A stretch of 64,000 nt of DNA from Chamaecyparis obtusa. Its lineage: Eukaryota > Streptophyta > Pinopsida > Cupressales > Cupressaceae. Below are positions 10,981 through 20,175 of this stretch, one piece after another; the first letter of the stretch is position 1; each line of letters begins with the position of its first letter. Below the pieces are notes generated by a model. It worked only from the letters and a program-made list of their open reading frames with translations, was not told the DNA's origin and searched no databases. The stretch is taken from NCBI GenBank assembly GCA_027943335.1, contig BSBK01002163.1, forward strand, positions 124,001-188,000. Direction: 5' to 3'. Both the position numbers and the translations under genes were made by a program.

Positions 10981-13900
10981 TTACAGAGAGAATCCAAAAT
11001 TTGATAGAAAATTAGAATGTACCTTCATTATTAATGCCAGGGTTCTGTCCCAACTTTCTTGCAGAATCTTGCATGTTTGGATTGCAATTTGGACTTCTAC
11101 AGAGAGTTCAATCATGTGATCTGCTATAGAGAACTGATTGTCATGAATCAATGTTTTGGAATGTTCAATGTGCTTATACATTGTATTCATGATGGGAAGG
11201 ATCATGTGTTGGATGTCTAGCAGTGTGGACCGGATCCTTGTGTCTTCTTTCAGTAGATTTGACTGCATATTTGATAGGTATGATATTTTCATGTGATGAG
11301 CAGAGCTTGAACTTGGTTCAAGTTGCAGCTTCTATATGCTAATCTTCATATCCTCATCCATTTTATTTATTTTATCCGTGACATCCTTTGTGAACTCGGC
11401 AATATTGCACAATCTGGCCAAAAGAGAGGTAGCATTCGAATAGGTAGATTTAATGTTTGACAAAACTGAAGACAATTCTACTTGGTTAATAGCTATGTGC
11501 TGAGCAATGTGCTCAAGCACTTTATTGTCGAATCTCTTCTCGGCTCTTTCAACTAACTTTTCTGTCCTAGATGAATCCTCATTGTATTTATTAACTGCTT
11601 CTGCTAATTGTAGCAAAACATGTTGGGAGGAGTCTACTTTAATACCTAATGCATCAGACAAAATGTCCTTAGCATCCTTGATGATTTGATATTCCTTGTC
11701 TCTCTCCTCTTTAAGCTTCTTTTGCTTTGCTTTCCTTTGAAGGATTTCACCTATATTTTGCATTTGGTCCGCTGATAGATTTGCAAAATCTAATGTTGGA
11801 ATCTCTATTTCTTCATCTAAGTCTATATCCTCTACTATATTCTTACCCAAATATCTTATGCTCGGTTGAGCTTTAGGCTTATGTATGCTTAATGCCTTAG
11901 TAGTAGTGATAGTAGATATAGTAGGGCTGGCTATAGCGATTGGTATACTTTCTACTAGAGAACTTAAAATATTTACACTTGTAGATTCAAAAACTAGAAA
12001 ACTTACTGCTGGAAAACTTGATGATGTGGGAGACTGCAACTCGGTAGAAGAAATGGTAGTTGCTTCTATTGTTGCTATAGATGATTGGACAAATGTTGAA
12101 GTTGTCACAACCATGCTTGAAGGTGTCTCCGGGCTAGATGTAGAGACTTTTACTGGAGAGGTAGGAAGTGATGCAATGACTTCTGCCGCTATTCTCACAG
12201 TATCATCTACCTCAGTGGCTTCTTCTTGTTCATCACTGTCATCTTCAATGTCTTTTATTATGACTGTTTCAATACTCGGTTGGTGAAGATGGTATATGTT
12301 TTTCCATGTGGCATTTGTAGCCTTCACAACCGATTCAATATTGTGATCAGAATCAAACAAGTATTGAACTTTAATGTCATCTTACTTTCATTGTCCTTCA
12401 ATGCCTTCTTTACTTCATCATTTTTCAAGCTCGGCATTAACTGTCTCAGGGTTTGATCAAATATGTCTTTTACAGTTTGCTTGGCATTGCTCCATCTCAT
12501 TTTTATTGGATCTAATAGAACTGCTGGAACCTGTGGGGCTATTTCTTCAGGAGAGTATTTCCACTGTCCCATCTTTTCAATAACAGCATCTTCTATTTCC
12601 TTCTATTCTATTTCCGTTCTTGTTTCATATTTAAAAGATTTTATGTTACTTACTCTAGATCCTGATCCTTCTCTAAAGAGTTTGATCCTTTCTTGAAAGT
12701 TTAGAGGAGGCCTTTTGAATACTATGTCTTTATCTACCTTGTCTGCCTTACCTCTTGCACTTCTCCTTGTAAATACAGCAGTGGGAGGCTTAGGTGCCTT
12801 AGTGATGAATACCTTTCCTTTCTTCTTTGCAGGTTCTGGTTCCTCTATTTTCTCATCCTTTTCCTCTTCTTCTTCATCTTTTTCTCCTTTGTCCTTGGTT
12901 AGCATTTGCATTTTGGCTATCCTCTTCTTTCCTTTGTTTACCACCTGTGGAAGCTTTATGCTTAGTTCAATTCTCACCTTAGCTTCATCATATGTTCCAA
13001 AATATGGAGCTTTGGGATTGACAGGCTGATTAAGAAGAGCTTCAATGATATTCTTGGTTTCATCAATATTTACCTCATAAGGAAGAGGTTTTACATATAA
13101 AATCCTCAGTTTAGCTGCTTGAATATATACATTGTCACAATCCACCATAAAACAAATGTCATCCTTGTAATCTTCCACCAACTTCTGTGGAATCTAGAAT
13201 CTGTCATTCATTTTCTCTTTGAAAGACTCAAAATAATTATCCATGATGCTTTCAAAATTTTCACCCATTTCTAAGATGTATTCATTTATTTCATAAAGGA
13301 CTAGCACATCTTTTCTCCATACAACTTTTCCTTTAGAAGGGAAGAATTTCTGAGCATAGAAGAATAAACAGACCAATAAGGATCCAAACTTACATGGATT
13401 GTTTTTGGAAGTTTGAATGCTTTCCATGTTTTTGTTAAACTGCTTTAACAATAAGTCTGCTAGGTCAAATGTTAATTTATTCTTGACCACTTTGTATGCT
13501 AGGTCAATAGCATCACAGGAGACACTATTCTGTCGACTTGAACTGTAAATCTTATGGGCAATTATGTGTGTACCAAACTTTAGTTCAGCATCGGTAATGC
13601 TGCTAACTTTCATGCCTCTACTGTCCCACTCAGCTAGGGTTTTCTTCTCTAGTTCCCTCCGACCTAGGGTTTTGGTAGTTTTTGCTTTGTTCAACATGGG
13701 AAGACCGGTGATTTGATGAATCATTTTCTTTGTGATCTCTATGGGTTGCTCAAGCCAAATCTTGTCATCATGTACACATCTGAGAATGTATCTAACCCAT
13801 TTCTCCTGAAAGTTTCGAGGTAGATGTGCAATGTGAACTAAACCTTTATCTTCCAGATGTTTGTGCTCGGGTTTTAGAATACCATCCACACACAGTTCCT

Positions 13901-14123
13901 TATGCACAATATCTAGCTCTAGATTTCCCATTTCTTGAATTGAACAGTTGAAATGATTGCGGACATCATTAATAAGTAGTACCTTAGGAGGAATCTGAGA
14001 TTGAGCTCCGTTCAGATCTAGGGATGCTGCAATTGCGGGCACAATCTTGAAATCTGGTGCTCTCCATTCCCCTTGCACTAACATTTCTGATCCTTTCTTC
14101 ACTGAAGTGCTGGATGATGCCAT
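10981..14123 (-). pseudogene. NA2 ORF2, unknown accessory protein
   Basis: A frame of about 1,045 codons starts at MASSSTSVKKGSEML (14123). The first 309 codons are unbroken and look globular, with WVRYILRCVHDDKIWLEQ, IHQITGLP, TLGRRELEKK and CKFGSLLVCLFF. Next come CFMVDCDN, PLPYEV and FGTYDE, then Lys/Glu-rich and Ser/Thr-rich linkers and a C-terminal coiled-coil stretch (11292-10981). There are stops at about 13192 and 12600, and a frameshift near 12330-12390. The motif order matches NA1 ORF2, so the two are homologous. Parts resemble plant mobile-domain or putative transposon proteins in general style, but I cannot name the family. Confidence 0.78.
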
Positions 14124-14534
14124 GGTAGATCACAAAAAATTCATTTCGCAAAAGTATTGAATCGCTGGGTTGCTCTTGAAATTTTCTGCTCTCAAAGTGC
14201 TAAAGGTTCATGGTGAAAGTTCGATTACTTGCCTTTTGTTTACAACTCTGTCATTAATGCTCAGTACAAATTAGGGTATGAATTCTGACAGACTGTCACC
14301 CACTAAGAATTAATTGCTCATTAAAGACTTCGCAACTCGGTGAACTTGAGAATTCATATTGCTCCGACCTCACTTGGTAAAGACTGGTACCGACCTTGCT
14401 CGGTAAAGACTGATACCAACCTTCCTCTGACCTTACTGCATCTTGCATGCTGATTTAGATCTTTCTTTTAATTCAGTTCTGGAACTGCTTGAGATTGGTC
14501 TCTGAGAATACAGTTCCAGTGCTTTCTTGGAAAT
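14124..14534. other. NA2 spacer between ORF1 and ORF2
   Basis: No gene is seen. On the + strand a short direct repeat around CGGTAAAGACTG occurs twice near 14370-14415 (one copy reads TGGTAAAGACTG). Confidence 0.6.
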
Positions 14535-15725
14535 TTAGTTTGAGTCGGTAGAGCCACCCATTCCATTACTTGGACTGGTTTGCTCGGTAGATTTAGGAAT
14601 CCATTTTTGTCTCACCTGTTTCCTGACCTTAGTTGCTTCATTCTTCTTTCCATCTTGAACTTCACTAGCATTCATGCAGTTTCTGGCTATGTGACCGAGT
14701 TTAGTGCATTTGAAGCATCTTACGGTAGTATCTCTTTTCCTTAGATGATGTTTTATGCAATTCATGCCAATGTGTCCATATTCTCCACAGTAATGACATC
14801 TACACCAGGTGTTGTAGTCCCATCCAAACATTGCTTTCATAATTTGTTCTGCTGGATTGAATATTTTGGATCTGCACTCGGATGCCTTGTGACCTTGTTT
14901 GTTGCATTTGTGACAATTACCTCTGAATCTTGGTTTTTCCCTGCATTCATTTGCTTTGTGACCAGGTTGATTGCAGTGGTAGCATTTTCCATTGAATTCT
15001 GCCTTTTTATTGCTCCAACATTTATTTGAAGTATGTCCTATTTTACCACAGTGATTACAAGTAGGTTTCTGATTCCTTTGAGTACCTTGCTTAGAAGATT
15101 CACCTTCTCTTTTGTATCCAAGTCCTGCTTTTCCTTTTTGCCTATGAAGATTTCGCTCATACAGCTGATTCAAGTCTTCTTGACTTTTCAGCATTCCTTC
15201 ATTGATTTGTTTTTTAGCATTTAGGTCATCCACCAATCTTAGATTGATTTCCTTTTCAGATCTTAGTTCTTCTCTTGTGCTTTCTATTTCTGATCTTAGA
15301 TTCAAAATTTCCTCATTTGTATGAGAGATCTGATCAATTAGGTTTTCTAGCTAAAGGGTTTTATTTTGGACTTCAATGTTCCTTCCATCTAATTCATCTT
15401 TCAACTTGTTTCTTTGTTCCAAGATCTCACAAAATCTTGTAGAGTGTAGCTCTTGTTCTCTTTTTAATTTTCTCACTTCTTCCTGCAGAGACCCATTCTT
15501 TTCTAGGAGTTCTTTGACAGCATTGTTTGCTTCATCTGAGCTATTTGAGGGAAAAAGATCTTCAATCTTTTCTTCAATGTAATTCTGATCATTCATCTGA
15601 TTTACAAGTTCCTTCCTTCTTAGGGATTGGGAAAGATGTTATTTTGCTTCTTTAAGTTTAGCTATGGCCATTTCCAGATCTAGCTTTTCATTTTCAATCA
15701 CCTTGTTCAGTTTGAATACCTTCAT
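14535..15725 (-). pseudogene. NA2 ORF1, Gag-like protein with five zinc knuckles
   Basis: A frame of 397 codons including the stop, beginning MKVFKLNKVIENEK (15725). The first half is a long heptad-rich coiled coil. The second half has five full CX2CX4HX4C knuckles: CNHCGKIGHTSNKC, CYHCNQPGHKANEC, CHKCNKQGHKASEC, CHYCGEYGHIGMNC and CFKCTKLGHIARNC. A basic, Ser/Thr-rich tail follows. Only two in-frame stops interrupt it (near 15597-15620 and 15350). Five intact knuckles point to an RNA-binding nucleocapsid; the coiled coil would assemble particles. It lies directly after the primer site, where gag sits in autonomous elements. Confidence 0.85.
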
Positions 15726-15774
15726 TGTCCTGGATCTTTGCTCAAGCTAGTTAAGCTTTGTCTTGAGAACCAAT

Positions 15775-15790
15775 GCTGCTCTGATACCAA
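15775..15790 (-). other. NA2 primer binding site
   Basis: On the - strand TTGGTATCAGAGCAGC follows the 5' LTR end by one base. It is the initiator tRNA-Met-type site used by plant copia elements. Confidence 0.88.
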
Positions 15791-16421
15791 TTGTTGGAAA
15801 TATTTAGGAATTAACCGAGTTACTGAGAGGGGAGGGGTGAATCAGTAACTCCAAATTTTCTTTCAATTACAGATGTATTAACATGTAATTTACTTTACCC
15901 TTTGCATACAGAAAGCATGAAACTTAAAAGCATTCACAATAATGACACATAGATTTGGTTACCCAGAAACCTTCCAAAAAGAAAGTAAAACTGGGGTGGG
16001 GATGAAACCCACAAAGCTTTAATACTGCAGAATAAAGTTGGCCGGTTAAGGCTTACAATTTGATCACTTCTGATGATCTGCCCTGTTAGGAGCAATAAGG
16101 ATTGCTAAATCCACCCTGTTAAAGGATTTACAAACATATAATGAAGTATGCACTCGGTAAAGAGATTTTACAAAAGACTGTTAAGTCTACCCGGTTAAAG
16201 GATTTTAGTACTGATTCACCTGTTAGGATGAAACAGTAGATCTCTTGCTTTACAACTGGATTGCTAATTGAGATTCACTGATGTACTGATCACCTTCTGT
16301 GATGAATTTGTCTTTGCTATTCCTTATACTATTGAAGCCCTTTGTAATTCACTTATCTCTGCCTTTCTTTCTTTTTCACATACATACTTATTACATACAT
16401 CTTGACATTTTTACAACATTG

Positions 16422-16429
16422 TTTATATA
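16422..16429 (-). promoter_or_regulatory. candidate TATA box of NA2 5' LTR
   Basis: TATATAAA on the - strand, conserved in the 3' LTR at 10219-10226. It would start transcription toward ORF1. Confidence 0.55.
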
Positions 16430-16677
16430 CAAGTCTTAAACAATTAATTACAATTACAATTACAAAGTCAGCTTGACAAATAAACATAAGTGCTACTAAG
16501 TCGGCCCAAGTATGGTTACACAGTTCCTATAAACTAACTCGGTGACTTTCTGATACTCGGCATCCACTACATTACTCGGCATCGTCATGCACTTGGTAGA
16601 AGTGAAGGCACAGTTCATACTGACCACTCGGTAGGTTTTGAACTCGGTAAATACTGGTGACTCAGTAGACATGATGT

Positions 16678-16968
16678 TACTCGGTTTACACTATCCTACT
16701 CGGTTTGTACTAACTTGCTTAGTTTGCACTGTCTTGCTCGGTTTGCACTGTTTGCTCGGTTTGCACTGTCTGCTCAGTTTGCACTGTCTGCTCGGTTTGC
16801 ACTTTCTGCTCGGTTTGTACTGTCTGCTCGGTTTACACTATCTGCTTGGTTTGCACTGTTTGCTCGGTTTGCACTATGTGCTCGATTTGCACTGTCTGCT
16901 CGGTTTGCACTATCTGCTCGGTTTGCACTGTCTGCTCGGTTTGCACTGTCTACTCAGTTTGCACCCAG
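16678..16968. repeat. 18-bp minisatellite, 16 units, NA2 5' LTR
   Basis: Sixteen tandem units of the TGCTCGGTTTGCACTGTC type; units 1-3 are 19 bp, as in the other LTR. The flanks are the same in both LTRs, so the array changed length within an otherwise equal LTR pair. Confidence 0.95.
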
Positions 16969-17298
16969 AATGCAAATAAGTGTTGTCACTAGTGGCAATT
17001 CTGCTTAATGCCAACATCTTCTTCATACTGAATCTTCTAATCATGCACTCTTCGACTTAGCATGACTATGATGTTACCACCTTAAATTCTAGGGTGCATG
17101 CCATAATTATATTATATACATGTGCCTTGATGCTCTGATCTTTAGGTACTCTATACACTGTCCGGTCTTCAACACCACCAATTTCTGATCTTCTCATCAA
17201 ATGTGCTGAATCCAAGACACTATATGAATTTTTTTCCATAATGAAAACAATATATTAAGTCATATACACTAGTATAGTGAAATTCCTAGCATAAGATT

Positions 17299-18376
17299 AG
17301 TAGAAAGAGAAAAGTTAGAGGATTTCCTAGTCTAACCAAACCTGATCATGTTATGTGCCATCAATGTCAAAAAGGGAAGATGACAAAATATAGTTTTAAA
17401 AGTAAGGACTACTCATCTAAAGGAATTTTGGAGTTGGTTCACACTGACTTATGTGGTCCCATGAGAACTCAAAGCTACTATGGTGATAGATACTTTATTT
17501 TGTTTGTTGATGACTATACTAGATTGATTACTATTATGTTCTTGAAAGAAAAATCTAAGGCATTCAAATTATTTAAATGTTATAAGGCTAAAGTTGAAAA
17601 AGAAACTGGAAAAGAATTGAAATGCTTAAGGTCTAATAGAGGAGGTGAGTTTTTTTATGATGAATTCACTAGTTTTGTAATGAGCATGGTATAAAAAGGT
17701 AGGTTTCTACACCTAGAACACCGCAGCAAAATGGAATTGCTGAAAGTAGAAACTGATCTATTGTTGATTGTGCTAGAACATTGATGATTGAGAAAAATGC
17801 TGCTTAGATGTATTGGACAGAGGCAGTGATCATAGTAGTATATGTCCTGAACTGAGTTTAGCTGAAGAAAGAAACAAACATGACACCTTACGAGTTATGG
17901 TTTGGATACACACTGAGTGTAATTTATTTTAGAATCTTTGGTAGCAAGTGTTTTATTCTAAAAGATGATAGGAATGGAAAATTTTACTCTAAAGGTGATG
18001 AAGGTTTATTCTTAGGTTATTCTACTAATATTAAAGCTTACAAATGTTTGAATAAGGTTACTAATAAGATGATAGAGAGTACTAATGGTAGAGTTGATGA
18101 GTTTGCTAAAAAGAATGAAGAAGAAAGCATGAAGGAGCCAACAGATTATGGTAGGTTTACTTATGTTGAAGATCCAAACTATCTATTGAAGCCACATGCT
18201 AAGTCTATCAAGCATCAGGAAAATGCTACCAAGAATTAGCAAATGGAAACTAAGAATTAGGAAGAAGCTACCGAGTAGGCAAATGTACCTGAATAGAATG
18301 ATGAGTAGAGAAAGATCAAGTGCTAGCAAGATTGGTTAGAAGACATCATCTTGAGAACCAAATCATTGGAGAGAAG
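17299..18376 (+). pseudogene. copia-1 integrase, broken
   Basis: Integrase joins cDNA to the host chromosome. After the NA1-a junction the pre-integrase zinc region continues (CHQCQKGKM near 17355), then the catalytic core. The first Asp is in HTDLCGP and the glutamate in PQQNGIAESRN near 17740. The second catalytic position reads LRSNRGGEF, where the family has RSDNGGEF or RSDRGGEF, so that Asp is Asn. A stop at 17692-17694 and more at about 17750, 17806 and 17858 split it; 17880-18239 holds the conserved TPYELWFG and FGSKCFI region. From 18240 to 18376 only degenerate linker remains before the TIR element. Confidence 0.87.
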
Positions 18377-18400
18377 GGTATGTACAGGATCATGGTATGT

Positions 18401-20092
18401 GTTGGGCATTTTTTAGGTTTTGTGAGGTTTTTAGTTCCAAGTCATGGTTTAATCCTTCTACAAGTTTAATTTCTAGGGTTTAGGTTTTCAAAAATCCATC
18501 AAATTTGTTATAACCAAGCCTTAAAACCCTTAACCTAGGTTTTTCCCTTTTGAGAAATCTTGTTTCTTTGTATAAACCCTTAAGTTTCCCTAATTCTTAT
18601 ATTTCATTGTTACTTTTGGGCCACTTAAGTGTTTTGATTATGCGCGTGATTATTTCCATCAAGTGTTCCTTGAATCACATAGTATTGTTTCATGTCTTTG
18701 AGTTATTCAGCGAACTGGAAAATGAGTAAACCCATGTTGTATGTTTTCTTTAGTCACTAAGTCTCCAAGTTGTTCAGTTGTTACCTCAACCTTTGCATGA
18801 ACCAGTAAGTATGTGGTCTTTTGTTCACTTATTTCTTGGTAGTTTCATGTTAACTTCTAGTGACCTGGCATAGCGATGTTCTCTCATTCTCAGAATCGGG
18901 CGGTTAAGACTTGTATTATCTAGTGATCTGGTGAGGACCGTTGATTATCCATTGATCGATAGTTATGATTTAATTTCAAAGTATTTGGGTCCTAAATAAA
19001 TTGATTTAGTGATTCGGTGACTATGTTATAAGTTCTATGTGCTCTAAGTTTGGCGGCTCTGACTGTTTGGCTTAGTGGATTGCACAAATGTGGTTTTCCA
19101 TGTTATTCGCATGATCTCGTAATATGTTGGCAAGGTTTTAAATTATCTGGTGATCTGGAAAATGATGTAGTTGTGCATTCTCTTAAAAGGTTGGGTATGA
19201 TGAAAGATTTTCAGTGAATGGGCAAATCAAGAAGTCAAGTTTTAACCCTTTGTTTACTAAGTCTCGTAATCAAAAGATGATTGTCTTATAGTCTCAGAAA
19301 ATTAGTGATGGCCATTGATTGAGGTCACGATCAATGGTTGAATCAAAGTCTTAGTTTGAAACAAGCAGTTGGGAAAGAATTCAGTGACTCAGAGAGTAAG
19401 CTTGTTCACTAGTTCTCATATTAAAAATGTGGTTAAGGCTCCCATTTAGTGAATAAGTGAAGCCCTCGGTCACCAAGTCTCAGTATAAATTAGCAATCAA
19501 CTGAAACATTAAGAGATTTAGAGATAGCGTTGTCGCTAGTTCTCCAAATGGTGACTATGGTTAGTTTCTCAGGATAGGTTTTCTTTGTTCACTGGTTCGC
19601 TGAATGGAGGAAGAGTTAAGAAATTGATTTTGAGAATTAGCAAAGCCTTTGGTCGCTAATTCTCTAAATATGAGCTAGGCCTATCTTTTCATTTAGCGAT
19701 TGTGAGAACCTTCAGTCACTAGTTCTCTGAAATGGGCTCATTTAAAGAAAATAATAAAGAAAGGTTAAAGGTCATTTCCATGTGGATAAAGTACACCGTC
19801 GAGCTGGAGAAAAAGCAATGGGCCATCCAATCATTTTTAAAGGAGGAGTTTATCATGTAAGTAGGGTGTTAAAGTACCAAACTGTAATCATTGCCTTTTT
19901 GCCTTGTTTTCAAATTTTTAAATCTATCTATCAACAACTCAGCATCGGCTAGCATTGATTTGAAAATTGGTGATATGTGAATTGAGAGCGAAAGTAATTG
20001 GAGGTAGATTTGCAATGATTTGGGCAATTGTACACATTTCAAATTGCATCAATAAATAGGCTAAACTCATTATTTTCTATGTTTGAAATCAT
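18401..20092 (+). other. 5' part of the giant LTR, no gene
   Basis: No coding frame is seen. The stretch is marked by about eight degenerate short repeats of the type TCRCTAGTTCTC or TCACTAAGTCTC (for example near 18763, 19402, 19533, 19650 and 19715). The same stretch recurs at 44822-46505. A candidate upstream core promoter ATAAATAGG lies near 20049, about 125 bases before the long frame, and is conserved at about 46475. Confidence 0.6.
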
Positions 20093-20175
20093 TTGAAGAG
20101 AATTTTGTTTTCTGAAGCAACCTTTGAGTGCCAAGCAAATCAAGTTTACAGAATTGAGAGAAATTGTGCAAAAAG

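Larger units (their letters stand above)
9622..17016 (-). mobile_element. NA2, pol-less LTR element nested in NA1-a
   Basis: The ends are TGTTGG (9622) and CCAACA (17016), with a perfect TSD TCTTC at 9617-9621 and 17017-17021. Both LTRs are complete, and primer site and polypurine tract give the - orientation. The interior has ORF1 with five intact zinc knuckles and ORF2, but no protease, integrase or RT motif. By eye the first 500 bases of the two LTRs differ at roughly 3% of sites, the lowest of the pairs I compared, so NA2 is probably among the youngest insertions here. Its LTR carries an 18-bp minisatellite. Confidence 0.93.
15792..17016 (-). repeat. NA2 5' LTR
   Basis: 1,225 bp, TG...CA. 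It matches 9622-10759 apart from point changes, three extra minisatellite units and an extra 33 bp at about 16079-16111, which is flanked by similar CCCTGTTA sequences. A C-rich tract near the LTR end on the - strand corresponds to GAGAGGGGAGGGG near 15825. Confidence 0.93.
2579..17293 (-). mobile_element. NA1-a, pol-less LTR element with NA2 inside its 5' LTR
   Basis: The ends are TGTTAGG at 2579 and CTAGCA at 17293, with a perfect 5-bp TSD TAAGA at 2574-2578 and 17294-17298. Orientation is -, shown by the primer site at 8751-8763 and polypurine tract at 3700-3712. Without the 7,400-bp NA2 insertion (element plus one TSD copy) it is 7,315 bp. The interior encodes only ORF1 (zinc knuckles, coiled coil) and ORF2 (unknown). 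I find no protease DSG, integrase DDE or RT YxDD motif. NA1-b at 55622-62866 is a second copy of the same family. Confidence 0.92.
8765..17293 (-). repeat. NA1-a 5' LTR, split by NA2
   Basis: The LTR consists of 8765-9621 and 17022-17293, about 1,129 bp when joined. On the + strand its first bases are TTTTAGG where the partner has TGTTAGG, so the terminal TG has mutated. It contains a run of 19 G at 8788-8806. NA2 with a TCTTC duplication interrupts it at 9617-9621/17017-17021. Confidence 0.88.

Noticed and set aside
11885..13029. Long + strand frames (11885-12286 and 12715-13029), and similar ones at 4565-4915 and 5012-5296
   Set aside because: They are antisense shadows of NA2 and NA1 ORF2; Ser/Val/Phe-rich because they mirror Glu/Lys- or Ser/Thr-rich codons.
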